In this document: one piece after another, positions 47,901-60,839 of the stretch | Position numbering within the stretch: the first letter of the stretch is position 1 | How the letters are laid out: every line of letters starts with the position of its first letter | NCBI GenBank assembly: GCA_944470555.2 | Contig: OX104134.1 | Span: 70,178,678 to 70,242,677, forward strand | Origin: Heterobilharzia americana | Lineage: Eukaryota > Platyhelminthes > Trematoda > Strigeidida > Schistosomatidae | Length of the DNA: 64,000 nucleotides | Direction: 5' to 3' | Notes under the pieces: generated by a model | Seen by the model: the letters and a program-made list of their open reading frames with translations, nothing else | What the model was told of the DNA's origin: nothing | Databases searched by the model: none | Made by a program: the position numbers and the translations under genes

Positions 47901-49000
47901 GTCCTGAGCCTGATTTACTTTTATGCAGGGAAAGGGGAAGATTATAGTCCCAAATTTAAGATGGGGTTGATGGGGCTGTCGAAAATTTGGCGGAAACATT
48001 TACCACCTGATTGTCCGAAAACTCGTCTAAGAATTGATAACGACGATTTTCCAGGAAATGCATCCCCGTCACTGCTGAGTCTTCAGGGACTAAAATAACC
48101 CGATCCATTTCCGCCGCCCAAGCATCCAAGTTCCATACCGTTGAGGCTATATACTTGCCATTGGTCATGTTTCACGCGACGCGCCTCACATTTTTCGGTA
48201 TTACATGAGAGCCCATTATTGACTCCCCAGTCTTGAAGCTGATTTGAGTCTTTCCGTAGATAGACACTGTCCTCCCCACCATTGATTTCTATGCATAGTT
48301 TCCCGTCATAAGTAAAAAGAAAAATTTCGAGAGAAACCTGCCGAGGCAAGCCATATATGTATATTGGAAAAAGAAGTGCTGGTGCCGTAACCTAGGTAAC
48401 TCCGCCGGGACATTCTACTTTTCTCGACATAGAGAAACTCATTCGAAATCTAAATAAGCGGCCCCGCAGATTTCAAGTCAACGAGTCAATAAGCGATGTT
48501 CTTGTTTTGATTTATTTTAATTTTCCAATAAGGCAGTTGTTGTTAGCCTAATCGAACGATTAGGCAAAGTCTAGATAAACAACAGCACTTTGGCCGGCTT
48601 GGTCGTCAATGTTAGTCAATATATCTATCGCAGTAAGGAGATTAGTAATGCAAAAGTACCTTCCTCTGAATCCATGTTGTTGGGGGTAAAGGAGTTAGTT
48701 GCCATAAGGTGGTCTCTCAGTCTATTTTAGTTTTCTTGATTCTATTCCCTTGGATAGTGTGGATAACAGCGTCACCAGTCTGTATTCCCTCGGGCTGCTT
48801 CTTTGACTTCGTTTGAAGGTTTGCTTCGTGTCCTATTTTCCAAGGTTCCGGGGCTTTCCCTGGACCTGGAGAATACTCAAGTGACTCACTTGGGGATTCA
48901 ACCAGAATCGGTGATTCTTCTCGCGGTACCAACCTATGGGTGTTATCCGGTCCTAGGGAGGTGTCTTTGTGAGCGGTAACAGCTAACGCTAAACTACCTC
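47901..49000 (-). mobile_element. CR1-like LINE, second RT fragment
   Basis: Minus strand: LYPQQHGFRGRYFCITNLLT near 48680, VVYLDFA (motif A) near 48550, then at 48349-48083 a frame with TYDGKLCIEINGGEDSVYL, LQDWGVNNGLSCNTEKCEA and YSLNGMEL. The TYDGKLCIEI segment aligns with FADDVKLC of other CR1 elements, so the catalytic Asp pair is lost. It differs from the 45.3-46.9 kb copy. Confidence 0.72.
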
Positions 49001-49980
49001 AACACCTACGTCAGTAGCCAGCCATCCTACTTCGTTGGCGGATGTTCGTAAACTCCTGAGCAGGTGGACGATGACAATATATAATAATAGAACTATATCT
49101 AACGATTCAGATCATATTTGCAAGTAATCCTGATCAGGGACTGGAACTGACAGAAAATACGAGGCATCCAAACCTGATCTCGCACGCACTGCAACTTCAA
49201 AACGGACTAACGTAACAATCCTCCCGTCTTTGCAGGGAAATGATCATGCTGTTAACCGTTTGGAGAATGTCATCAGAGCAAACTGAGCTTGTCCTCCGAC
49301 GAGTGTCGTTGAAAATTCAGCCACACGGGCATCCTCACTTCGAACGACACCGGGAAAGATGTATTTGGAGGCTATGTATGGCAGGAGGTGGAAACCCTTT
49401 AGAAGTTCATGCTTGACAAAAGTATGCATGCCACCAACCAGCCTGTCCCACTCCCAACTGCACAGCCCTACAAGTCGCCTAGGTTGACGTTACACTCAAG
49501 CTACTTAGGCTTAATTGCCACAACTGGGTCGAACACGAAAAGAATGGCGTGGATCTCATACGCGGACTAACTGAGGAGACGAAAAGTACATGCATACTGG
49601 CTTTCACATCCGATAGGTAACGGTAACAGTTTAGGCTTAAGAACACCTCGGCAACTACAGAGGTGTTCCCGGTTGTACCGTAACGCTCCGATACACCAAA
49701 ACGAGAGCTCCACAGCTACAAATTTTAGAATAGGACTTCACTTGTAATTTAGGCTTTGCAAAGTTCACCACATGGTGGGTGAAGATAGAGCCAATCCGTT
49801 CTGTATTTCAGGGAGCGCTCATGTCATCTGGTCAGTGTTCACAGAAAATTGTTCACATAGGTTTTAGTCGCTTGTGCTTAGCATTGCTTGTTGGTTCATA
49901 ATGACCTTGTGCTCATTTAAATAACTCAAGAAAATGAAAATGTGCAAATGAGATGGGGGAATATTGCTATTCGGACTAAA
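49001..49980. other. Unassigned sequence
   Basis: Upper part may be the upstream end of the CR1-like fragment (minus frame 49244-49429 has no recognised motif). The rest shows no feature. Confidence 0.3.
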
Positions 49981-50067
49981 CTGAAAGTTCTAAGCGTCTA
50001 CCAATCCCGTGGTAAAGAAGGTATTGATTAAGGAATACACGTGCTGCAAATGCTGAACACAGATAGC

Positions 50068-50258
50068 ATTCTGTCCAGAGAAACGTGAGAGACGATGCAG
50101 CCATATTAAGAGGAAATCAAGAGAGAAGCAGGAGAGGAAATGAGGCATATGTTGCAAATGACTGTCTTAGTGTAAGGCGAACAATGTTTAACCACTACTG
50201 TACCACTTGTTAACAGTAAATATTCCCTCCTTCATCTCTGCCTTCCAGTTTCCTTCAT
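50068..50258 (+). repeat. 5' LTR-like repeat of Gypsy element (conserved block)
   Basis: Starts ATTCTGTCCAGAGAAACGTG and matches 54070-54262 in the same order with scattered differences. The true LTR may start upstream of the conserved block. No clean TG...CA ends could be fixed by eye. Confidence 0.7.
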
Positions 50259-53200
50259 GTGGTATCACTGCTGTTGGGCGTGATGATTCCGTGGCATGCA
50301 CTGCTCAAGAATGGAGAAGTCAAGGTCTTCCCCAAGAGCTTCAAGCGGATAGCGGGTCGGCGGGTGTCCAGGATCCAGGGGCGAAGGTCTTGGTAATTGA
50401 CACGTTGCTGAGGGGTATAGCGAAAGGTCGGCATATGGCGACTTGGAACGTGGGGATGGGGAGGAGATTTGGCAGAGAATGGTTGAACGCCTGGAGGAGA
50501 AGTTTGGCAACCCAACGGATGGGGCTCTGACAATGCAGGAGTTCCGGAGCACGAAACTTGGAATAGACTAAGATCCGCCAGTGTTGGCTGTGAAGCTGAC
50601 TAAACTACACCGACAAGCACTCCCCACCTTGGATGAGAAGTCTCAGTAGCAGTAGCTGGCTGCACAGCTCACCGAAAGTGTCCCGAATGCAATCGCGCAG
50701 TAGCTACGACGTGGTCAAGGTCGCCTAACAGCCTATGGGCAGAGCGGTAACTGCCGCGAAGTTGCCAGAGGCAAATAACTAGAAAAAATAAATCGACAAC
50801 CTCCAGGAGGAGGTGGCTGCACTTCGAATGAATATCAACAGAAACAGTGAGTGCTGTGCATGCGGGAAACCGTGACACAGGTGAAGAAACCCCCTGTGTG
50901 GCGAAAAAGCCGTTCTGAGGGATGAAATATGACTAGACTGGACGTCGTAGGAGCTATAGATAAGGGTGCTGTGCATGTGGAAATGCGAATAAGTGAGCCA
51001 GTGATCGTATGTCTAATAGATAAGTGGGCGGCAATCTCGGTGATAGATAGTAGTTAGTCTCAGAACATAAGACCATGTGCGCTAACGATCCACGCGGTCG
51101 GTGGACGTGCATTACAAAGCGTAGGCTTATCAGATTGTGTCGTCCTGATCGGAAATCAAAAAATTAGTTTTCCACTCACCGTCACAACGCGTCTAAAATG
51201 GAAATCCTGGGTGCCGATACTTTTGGAGGAGTGGGTGCAGTTATTGACAGGAGAATGGGAACGGTGGCGACAAGGCACGGGTCGCTCACCACCCAGGAAA
51301 ACAGTGAGGTAGCAGAGATTGAGGTGAGGTATCAAAAGCACCACACACAGAAGCCCCAAACATCAGAAGGCTTGTTAAGAAATACTATAGGTTGTCCACG
51401 GGAGATGGAGGTCCCTACGGATACCGTGTCAAAACTCAGCCTGAGGTCCCAGTGACAAGCCAAGAAATGGCAACATTTATAACACGGCGAATACCGTCTC
51501 GCTTGGAGGAAGAAGTTGGGAGCTATATTCACGAAATGCTAAATGAAGGTATTATTGAAGAGGCTGATAGCCCAAACAGTTCGCCAGTACCTTAAGTAAG
51601 GAAATGGAAAATGGAAAAAGTAGGTTCTACGTTGAATTCCGAGAGTTAAATAGCATAACGCAACTGAAGCCGTATGGCATGCCGACGGTAACTGAGACAC
51701 TGGATCGTCTACAGAATACAAAAGTATTCACACTTCTGGACTCATGCTCAGGCTAGTGGCAGCTGCCAGTAAAAGAAAACGATAGAAAGGAAACAGCATT
51801 TATTGTAGGCAAGAAGCAATACCAATTCAAGCGAATGTCATTTGATCTTGCAGGTGTGCCATTTACATTTAGATGGTTGGCGATATTGTTGCTTAGGGAT
51901 TTAGAAAACGTAAAGGTACATGGTGACTTTCTGGTGGTGTGCAGTCAGACAGAAACAGAACATCTAAAAAAGATGGAAGCTGTTTTAAGACACACTGACG
52001 AGTTTGGACCTCGCATCAACAAGACAAAACCCCAGGCAGCCAGGAAAACTGTTACATTACCAGGACACACAGTTGGAAACGGTGCGATAAAACCGCCACC
52101 TGAGAGAGTTCTGACGGTTAGAGCTACTCTGGTGCCGAATTCCAAGAGGAAACTGCGATAGTTCTCCAATGGAAAAGCATTCTACGGCTTGTTCATCAAA
52201 ACGTTTCATGAGAAAGCAGCACCTTTATACAAACTACGTGCTAACTCAAAAGTTACATCGACGGAGGAGGCACAGAAAATGTTTGATCACGTCAAGAAAC
52301 TCGTAAGTTACGAGGAGATGACTTTAAAACTACTAGTACCCGGGAGGTCAATCATCGCGCCCACCGATGCTGATGATTATGGAACAGGCGCAGTTCTGAG
52401 GCAGATTGAAGGAGTAGTGGAGTATGCCAGCCGTGCCCTGAAACCTGCAGAACAGAAACATTCCGCGGTTGAAAATGAATGTTTGGCAGTGGTTTGGGAG
52501 CCGGGTGAATGGAGATCATACCTCTTCGGTCGACGATTACGTATTGAAACTGATCATAAACATCTACAGTGCTTAAAGGCAGCGAGAGACCCTAGAGGAA
52601 ATATATCACGTTGAATGCTACAACTGCAACAGTACGGTTTCACGATCGGTCGTGTGGCGGGGAAAGAAAACTGGTTAGCAGATTTCTTATCAACATCAGA
52701 TGAAGAAAGTGAGCTATCCGAGATCGCATATGGTGTACATGCTGTAGAACTTGATCCATTAAGTCGGACCCTGCACTAAAGGCAGCGACACAAGCCGCAA
52801 CTGAGGGAACGCAGACAAACAAGTATGTAGGAAATAAAGAGTCCGGAACGTTGTTGACGTAGAAGGAACGCCTACGGGTGAATACTTATGAGATGCTAAC
52901 ATGGCGGGAAGACGATGGGAGCTGGTTGGTAACATCTGCGTCACAAAATGATATAAGAATGCCACTAGTCAGCTTGTCAAGGTCTCACGGACAGCCAACC
53001 TTCCCAGAAAAGTTCATACTGGCCACGTATGGGAGATGTTGCCAAACACGTGCCGGGCTCTCATTGTCAGCTGATGAAAGGCGTTAGGTATGTACGACCG
53101 CCGCTTCGGTCGAGTCCAGTGGCCGCAGTTGGTGGGCTATGGTTTGTGGGCGCAACGGACCATTTCTACAGACACCTAATGGCCATGAACGCCTGTCGGT

Positions 53201-54069
53201 GGTGTCGGAGAGCGGTACACATTCGGACGAAGCTGTCGTGCAAAGACAGCAACCACAGCAGGGATGTGGCATATTGTCACGGATCACGGTGTGCCGAGGA
53301 TGATACTGACCGACCACAGTCCTTGTTTTGAGAGTGACGGATTTGAATCCGTTTCGGGGCAGCTCGATATCAAGAGGATAGGAACGACGCTGCACCACCC
53401 ACAGACTAACGCTTTGACAGAACGAAACAACCATACAAGTGATGAATGGCTGATTTCGAAAGGTGGGGTTTGGGCATCTTGCCTCTGTACAAGGAACAGC
53501 CAGGAAGTCATCATCCCAGCTGGTGTGCGGTAGGAAACCTCGGCTCCAAATACACAGTAAGACCTGGCCCCAACAACGGCCATGGAACATGACAAGATTG
53601 AGAGATAGGAGGAAACGGGCAGTCAGAAACGTGGAACAAAAGCGGAAGGCCGATCCTGGATAGTTTGAGCAGGGAGAACGAAGCAAATGAAAACCGTTTG
53701 AGGTCGGAGACCAGGTGAAATGCAACTATTGAGTATAAGTATAAGGAGACGAATATGGTACAAGAAAAATACTCCTGAAGTGGGGAGGACCATGCGTTGC
53801 TATCAAGAGATGTGGTTCAGTTTATGCCATCAAAAAGGGGACGAAGAGAAAAGAGTGAACGCCAGCCCACTTCAAAAGTGGGAGTAGTGGGAAGAAGACG
53901 AAGCATTGCAAGAACAACAGGGGAGGGTAGCACCAAGACGATCAACACGTTTGCAAAGCCGAAATTTTGGGGGGGGAGCGTGCGGTGGGCGTCGCTGATA
54001 AAATGGATGTACGTCGTATGTGTTAAGAGGGCGACAGAGGTCATAGGAAATCAACAGCAGTGGGTAAGG
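50259..54069 (+). mobile_element. Gypsy-type LTR retrotransposon interior, decayed
   Basis: Between two LTR-like blocks, in Gypsy order. Gag: LEEKFGNPTDGALTMQEFRS near 50490-50550, and a zinc-knuckle remnant CCACGKP at 50850. Protease near 51010: LIDKWAAISVID, where DTGA has become DKWA. RT at 51400-51990: LKPYGMPTVTETLDRLQNTK, KVFTLLDSCSG, and HGDFLVVCSQTE where YxDD is expected. RNase H at 52350-52600: TDADDYGTGAVLRQ and EYASRALKPAEQKHSAVENE. Integrase at 53264-53530: HIVTDHGVPRMILTDHSPCF and HHPQTNALTERNNHT. A TGA at 52612-52614 replaces the expected Trp. Protease and RT catalytic residues are lost. Confidence 0.85.
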
Positions 54070-54262
54070 ATTCTGCCCAGAGAAACGTGAGAGACGACGC
54101 AACCTTACTGAGAGGAAATAAAGAGAGTAGCAGGAGGGGAAATGAGGTACATGTTGCAAGTGACAGTCTTGGCACAAGGTGTACCATATTTAACTGCTAC
54201 CGTGCCGCTTGTTTACAATAAGCATTTTTCCTTCTTCCCTGTCTTCCCATTTCCTCCCTTTA
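54070..54262 (+). repeat. 3' LTR-like repeat of Gypsy element (conserved block)
   Basis: Counterpart of 50068-50258. A G-run at 53969-53977, upstream of this block, may be the polypurine tract. Confidence 0.7.
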
Positions 54263-56798
54263 TGAATGCCGGTGACCTGGACCATGTATTGTTGAAGTAC
54301 TTCTCACCGGTTAGGTGATGTAAGCAGCGCACCCACTTCCTTTAGAGCACACGTGATTGTAATGAGGCTAACTGTAGACATGTGTTATCGGAAAGTACTG
54401 TCAACGTTAAGGAAAGCATGCATCGCTGCGGGCATATGAATGAAGGTACTCGGAAGAAGTGCCATCCCCACATTCTGTATCTGAGGTCAGCACTAAGTGA
54501 AGTTCAGTCAGTGGGTATATTGTTTGCCAAAATACGATTAATTTACTTTTCACTCTTAGGCCAACGTTATGTGCTGGTAGTAAAGGCTATATATGAAGCT
54601 CTAGACATCACACTTCTTCTCTGTCCACGTTGTTTGTTCTAGAGTGAGGTATTCACCTGAAAAACGTACTCCCAATAAGCTACGAACTGCAACTGATTGA
54701 AACTTCTTGTTGTGTGCTTACCAAAGCTCTACCTAAATAGCTACTGAAATCTACTTACGGCCGGCTACACATCTGGGATCTACTTGACTGCCCTTGTGTG
54801 TTTGGTAAGCAAGATACGTTATTCAGAAATTGAATGAATGTGTAAGAAGCCGACAATTTTGCCACTGCCTAACATGTGACTGGTCTAACACGAACCAATG
54901 TTCACTAGTACCAACCAATCAGTCCCTTGCTTAATGGGATTACTGATTACATAAGACAAAATAAACACTGTTTCAGTCATCTTATTTGGTAAGGATATCA
55001 TTCCTTCCTATGCACGCTTAAGTCTGCCATTCTCGGGAAGCAAACACAACGCAGTCATTACCTCCTTGCACACTATGAGGAGATGCGGTGTTAAGCGCCC
55101 CAGTCCTCAATGTACAACAGACGCTAGCCTCCAGATAATCAAATGGCATGAATCCACCTACTCTACTGACTGCTTGGACTAGGATGTTTTCCTTTCATGC
55201 AGTAATTTAGTCACAGTCCTAGTGACACAATAAAGTAGCCTTTCCCTATATTTAAACCAGTTGTTTGCCTTAGCATCGAATTATTCTAACCAAACCATCT
55301 CAAGGGCACCGCAATAACGGCTGAAATAGCAAACTAGAATCCTTTATTCAGGCCAAAAAGACAGATCTTCACCAAATAGGGGGTTTTATTGGTTATTTAC
55401 CTAGTTTTTGGCTGGGTTTTAGCGCCACTCTAACTTTCTGTGCGGCTGTTCAAATGTTTGCGTCTTAAGCTACTAATCTGTCTCCCAATCAAGCGAGTAA
55501 CCGTTTCTTTGTAATTCTGCTTGTAAGAAGCAGAGACACAAACCTTTCTCTCGAACTGCCCATGGAATGATGTAGCCAAGGCCAGTAGCTTCGGGAGCTA
55601 GAAACATTACCTTCCGCCCCCGTATTTCAAGGCTTGAACCATCTCTTGGATCTTAAGACCCTTGCCACGACAAGTGGTTTTGAGGCTGTTCTGGATAGCC
55701 GTTGTCCTCTATTGGCAACCATTTTTGATTTCGTCTGCGAAGGGTAGGATATGCGAGGACACCGTCATGGGCAGGTCGTTATGAAGAGCAGAGATGGAAG
55801 TGGACTAAGGACTATATGCTGAGACATTGAACGTTGAAGTATCCCAAACAGACCAGGTCCCCACTGGACCAAAAGAGCAAAGCTCACCGGTTCTCGAATC
55901 CGAAAATTCTTCACTCAGGGTTTGTGTGGAACGCTGTCACAATCTTTTACCTGACCAAGGAAGACCATATGTACTGCTCACTTGCTTTCCTTGGTAGCTG
56001 TGGAAGAGTCGCAGGTGGTTGGTAAGTTGATAATATCAGATCCTTTTCCCTCTCAGACGTGCTGGGTGTAGTTTACGGTGTTATCGTTATTGTGAATTTC
56101 TCAGATCTATCGTCTGTCGGACCTTCCAGCACCTTGAAGTGTATGGGTACTGGAGATGCAGTTATGCAGTTGGTTGCCATACTCCCGTCACCTGCTTGAA
56201 ATAATCATAACAAGATGACTGTCTTCCGCTAAGGATTTGCTACGAGGTTGGCACCCCTGTTTATTGGCCTTCATTTTGACATGTAGCACCATGGAATTCT
56301 GGCATTATGTTGTAGTTTAGGCCAGGTTACTTTGCTGCTGGCTCTTATGGCATCGGATCATTCTGTCGCAAGGATTATAAGCTTTCCCGTGTGTAAGAGA
56401 ATACAGTTCCTTCCGGTGTGGTCCCACTTGAGCAAGGCCTGTTCCTTCTCCCGTTTCAGTCAATCTGTTAGGAAATAGACGCGAATAATCATTTTAGAGC
56501 GGGGACCCTGTTACTTGAGGTGTAGGAGCATAAGTGACCTCAGTGCTCATTCGCTCAAAGAAACGTCCAGGCTTGAGAACATGATGCTTTCAGGAGGACC
56601 CTTTTCACCTCCTTGTGTTTCGTCTTTCCGAAGCGAAGGCAGGTACTCTGTGAATATAATATCTATTTCCGTATAGTTGGTTCTTCCCTCTATATGCTCC
56701 GCAAATTTTTAGTCGATGTCGTTCTTCCAAATTATCAGGTTACCAAGACTACCTTCGTGTCTCTGTGTCTCTCCTCCTAATACCATTAGTAGTTTTCG
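54263..56798. other. Unassigned sequence
   Basis: About 2.5 kb with no recognised coding remnant. It probably holds old repeats I cannot name, perhaps including the leader of the CR1-like element that starts to be recognisable at 56.8 kb. Confidence 0.35.
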
Positions 56799-57893
56799 AT
56801 GATGCCCAACCTATGCCTAATATTTATAACCAAAGCTTGGTATACTTCAGATACTCCAGAAAGTGATATCTCTGTCGGTAATTGTAGTCTGTCCAGAGGA
56901 GATGGACATAATGGTGGAGGTGGTTGTTGCATCATTTATATTAGGTCCGACTTTGCCGTGACAGATCACTACACGCCAGAACTTAATCTACTCATCGACC
57001 CATTGTGGATAGTGGCAAAGTTTTCAAATGCTATAACTTCCCTCTCGGGGTGCATCTATCGTCCCCCTTGCCCTGCTGTATACTATAATGAGAAGCTTGT
57101 TGAGGTGGTCACTCATATAGCAATATCCCACTCCATAAAACTTATACGAGGAGACTTTGATATGTTTCAAATCAAGTTGCAGCCACTTACTTCCCCTAGG
57201 CGGTCTAATAAGTTTGTCAACTTATTAGATTCTGGGGGACAGTGCCGGCATGTGATGACACTATAGCACGCTTGACCTCGTTTTCAATCACAAACTGTTG
57301 CATTTAACTCTTCAAGTCAGTCCAGAATTTCCGGGTGGCGGTCACAGAGCAGTGTTTAGTGACTTCTGACTCTCTCGTGCCATTACGTCAGCTCCCGAAT
57401 CAAAAACAGCCGTGGTCAGACATCAGAAAAATGCCAACTGAGAAGAAATACAGTACATGTTGCGATGCGTAGACTGGGGTTCTCATTTCATCAGCACCTC
57501 ATCCCATGGACTAAGTGATACCTTTCATAGTTCCATGAATGTAACCCACGAGCATGTTGGTCTAGAGGTATAGGTAGTAATTAGAAATCCGAAAGTGAAC
57601 CTCATCCCAGAAAATGTACGTGCCAGCATGCGCAAATATGTTATAAGCTTCTATCGATCTGATGAGTTTTCATCCCTTGTTTGATTAAGAATTGCTCATA
57701 AAAACTTCAGGCCAAACAGGTTACTGGGAACAATTAAAAGAGAAAGTAGTTGCAACGCAAAAATAGGCAATGTTCAGTCTCTACTGAGAATTCCAAAATC
57801 CCGTGCAAACTTACCTAGGGTGATTTTCAGTAATCTGATCATTGATGATGATATTCAGAACGATGACCCAAGTAAGATCTTTGAGCTGTTTAG
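56799..57893 (+). mobile_element. CR1-like LINE, endonuclease half (interrupted)
   Basis: Frame 56799-57266 is an endonuclease remnant: ITKAWYTSDTPESDISVG, then GGGGCCIIYIRSDFAV and GCIYRPPCPAVYYNEK. The GDFD in IRGDFDMFQ sits where GDFN is expected. A linker follows with KIFELFSN at 57893, the point matching SELFGYQFA in the intact relative at 59-60.8 kb. The frame stops there, at the boundary of an inserted minus-strand element. Confidence 0.72.
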
Positions 57894-59018
57894 TAATAAT
57901 AATAATAATATATTTCATGCAACAAAGGTTACATGAATACAAACCAGTTTACAGGTTTGATCACTTTGGTAATGAGAGATGACTATTATGTACAATGTTA
58001 TGCTATACATTAGATGCTGTGATTTATGGCATATAGGAGGCATGTTGAAGCAGGCTCAGTTCGAATTTGAAGATTATCCGGTCATCGTTTGAATCATCCA
58101 ATATTCTTGAAGGTGAGGCCGCATCACATTCATGACCTTGGGGTGTGCGCGTTCGTCATCAGGTTTCGGTGCCAATATTTCCCACTGACGAATGCGATTT
58201 GTAGGATTCCATTTGAATGCAGGACTGGTTAAGTAAATCTGAAAAGTGAATAACAAAAGCGAGCAGCAGGCGAAATTTGTAACAGGGGCACAAAAATACG
58301 CAGGAGTAGATCGACCATGATACATCTGGGTGAGTTTGTACTGACTATTAAACTTACTTGAGGAAGTGTCCAGAACCAACTGTTTAGAGGTAAGCTTAGG
58401 TGGAAGAAGATGAAGGTGCGCACGACAGTAATGAAAGTCAGCCTGAAGCTGAAGATATCACTACGAAATAGAAAGATTAGAGGATATTTGACCAGGTATT
58501 AACTTGTTATATACCTATGTACAAGCGTATGATGAAGTTATAAACATTTAGGTGAAATTCGTGGTTTTTTTTTGTTCTTAGGACCACCACCCTTTATCTG
58601 GTCACGAGGGGATGATCATGGTGTTGCCTGTTGAGCATTACCATATCGGGTCTACCGAAACTATGTTGGTGCAGAGTACTTAGATGTAAGGGCAAATAAT
58701 AAAGAGTTGCATGCTATGAAAATGCACCGACAGACAGTTCTTTTATCTTTTCGGAGTGGAGAGTTTACTTTAAGGGGCGATTTTTAGGAAATAGGTGTTA
58801 AGTCGTGAGATCGGTTAGGTTGTGAAGAAAAGTAGGTTACATTTGAGTATCTAATAAGTTCACTGTAGCATATCGTGTCGCACTCCGCTTCCTGTCCACT
58901 CTTGGTCATTTTTTTTCTAAGAAATTAGATTTTAACTTAACTATTGCGTTTAGTTTTCGGCATTGTATACTTATGTCATTGCTGTTAGTCTCCCTTGAGT
59001 CTAGGTACCAGTAGTACC
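57894..59018 (-). mobile_element. 3' untranslated part of the inserted CR1-like element
   Basis: Lower-coordinate (3') part of the minus-strand element whose RT frame ends at 59019. A run of AAT repeats at 57897-57912 (ATT on the minus strand) would be its 3' tail. A minus frame at 58074-58379 has no recognised motif. Confidence 0.5.
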
Positions 59019-60806
59019 TTAGTGCATGGCATTACCGTTTGTGGTTTGGCCGTCAACGAATTGATGAGATTCGTTAGATAGGAGGAATTTACTAAGTAAT
59101 CGTTGAAACTGGCCGAGCGAACGGCATGCTCGTATAGGAGCGGGAAGTTTGTTCCACAGCATACTGTATTGCGTTATGAAAAACCTACATCGAAGTTTTG
59201 AGCGATACTTATTTATTGGGATGATGTTCTCGCTATTACGCAGATTATATGCCTGTGTTGTTTTAAAAGTGACAGCACATTTCGTTTTAGGGTTTGTAAA
59301 TAAAAGACGAAAAAGAAGTGTTAAGTTGAGCTTCAGGCGTCTCAGCCAGAGTGATTCTAGTCCTAGTTTTTTGCATCTTGCTTCGTAAGGAAGTCCTTCG
59401 TTATGTATTAGTAGGCGCCGAGTAAAGTTCCGTTGAATGTTCTCTACTCGAATTCTGTCCGACACATTCATGCTACCATAGATAACGGTGCAGTACTCTA
59501 ATATTGGGCGAACCATAGCCTTGTACAGTATAAGTTTTGCCTCAGGTATGAGTATGTTTCTGTGTAGAAGACCGATGAGTCTTCTGCCCTTGGAAACTAC
59601 TGAGTCTGCATACTCCGTAAAAGTCAAACTTCTGGAGTAAGTGATTCCGAGGTCTTTCACAGTGTTGTATACCTGCAGTGCAATATCACCCAAGTGTAGC
59701 GTTACTTCTGGGTGGGATTTATTGAAATGGAGGATGCCACTTTTATTTGGGTTTAGAGGGAGCTGCCAGGTCTCGCTCCATATGAATATCCTCTTCAGAT
59801 CTTCTTGTATTTGAGAGAAACCCTGTGTTAGTGCTGCAGGAGAAAAGCTGTAGACTATCTTCAAGTCGTCAGCGAAAAGGTAGGGTATGCCATTTCGGAT
59901 AACACTGCAGATATCGTTTACATAGATTAGGAAAAGTATCGGTCCTAGCACACTACCCTGGACGACACCACTTTGTATAAGTCTAGGGGTGGAGTAGCAA
60001 TTACTGAATTTTACTACTTGGAAGCGACCCTCTAAAGATGTTCTGAGCCAGGACAGTAACGGGTCTCGGAAACCATATGATTGCAACTTAGTGACCAGGC
60101 GTTTGTGAGGCACCTTATCGAATGCTTGCTTGAAGTCTAAGAAAAGGGTAGTTACAAATAGGCCTTGGTCACGCTTGCTTGTAACGTTGTCTAGATAGTC
60201 AAGATAGCTTGTAGTGCATGACCGGCCTTTCAAGAATCCATGTTGTGCTGGTGAGAGTAATTGGTTAGTCGTCATATAGTCGACAACTGCTTTCACAATC
60301 ACCTTTTCCATAGTCCTGGATACTACTGACGTGATGTTTATAGGTCGGTAGTTTTCTATATTAGATGTTGGTCCACATTTATGCTTAGGACATATGTATG
60401 ATAGTTTCCAGTTCTCAGGGTAATTGCCACTGGAGAGGGACGTATTAAAGAGCTTCAAGAGAATCAGCGGTATATCTTCGCCACCTCTTTTTAACAAGAT
60501 GGTTGGAATTCCATCAGGCCCCGCACTGTATGAGGTTCGAAGTGATGCTATAGCTAGAGAAATGTTTTGTTTAGAGAAGAGCACTGTACTTATGGAGTGA
60601 GTTGGTGTTGACGGTGCACCAATGACTTTTATTTCGTCCTCTTGTGTAAAGCAGCTAGCAAACTGGTAACCGAACAGCTCGCTGATTTGTAGAGGGTTAT
60701 CGTAGAGGATGCCGTTGTCCATGATTAAACTAGGGGTCATTTTGCAAGCTGCTTCACACATAAAGATGGTGTAGTAGACATACAAATGCTCACTGTAACC
60801 CACCAT
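59019..60806 (-). CDS. Reverse transcriptase of CR1-like LINE, intact frame
   Basis: A 595-codon uninterrupted frame, the longest in the window. RT motifs in order: AGPDGIPTILL at 95-105, ENYRPINITSVVSRTMEKVI at 151-170, QHGFLKGRSC at 188-197, motif A FLDFKQAFDKVPH at 222-234 (Asp224), motif B SGVVQGSVLGP at 279-289, and the catalytic FADD at 311-314. A CR1-type C-terminal region follows (LGITYSRSLTF near 386, ILEYCTVIYGSM near 437). No endonuclease is joined to it, and the frame starts close to the element's 5' break at about 60830. It is therefore a 5'-truncated insertion with no full-length mobility. It lies opposite a degraded relative that it interrupts. The reverse transcriptase might still be made if transcribed. 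Confidence 0.85.
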   Translation of the reverse strand: MVGYSEHLYVYYTIFMCEAACKMTPSLIMDNGILYDNPLQISELFGYQFASCFTQEDEIKVIGAPSTPTHSISTVLFSKQNISLAIASLRTSYSAGPDGIPTILLKRGGEDIPLILLKLFNTSLSSGNYPENWKLSYICPKHKCGPTSNIENYRPINITSVVSRTMEKVIVKAVVDYMTTNQLLSPAQHGFLKGRSCTTSYLDYLDNVTSKRDQGLFVTTLFLDFKQAFDKVPHKRLVTKLQSYGFRDPLLSWLRTSLEGRFQVVKFSNCYSTPRLIQSGVVQGSVLGPILFLIYVNDICSVIRNGIPYLFADDLKIVYSFSPAALTQGFSQIQEDLKRIFIWSETWQLPLNPNKSGILHFNKSHPEVTLHLGDIALQVYNTVKDLGITYSRSLTFTEYADSVVSKGRRLIGLLHRNILIPEAKLILYKAMVRPILEYCTVIYGSMNVSDRIRVENIQRNFTRRLLIHNEGLPYEARCKKLGLESLWLRRLKLNLTLLFRLLFTNPKTKCAVTFKTTQAYNLRNSENIIPINKYRSKLRCRFFITQYSMLWNKLPAPIRACRSLGQFQRLLSKFLLSNESHQFVDGQTTNGNAMH

Positions 60807-60839
60807 TCGCTAAGTAATGTCTCATCGCACAGCAAAAGG

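Noticed and set aside
53084..53725. 213-codon minus frame opposite the Gypsy integrase
   Set aside because: Shadow of the integrase-bearing strand, with no domain of its own.
54382..54642. 86-codon plus frame as a candidate C-terminal exon of the CEP112-like gene
   Set aside because: Hydrophobic and Cys-rich with no helix pattern, unlike the expected coiled-coil end.
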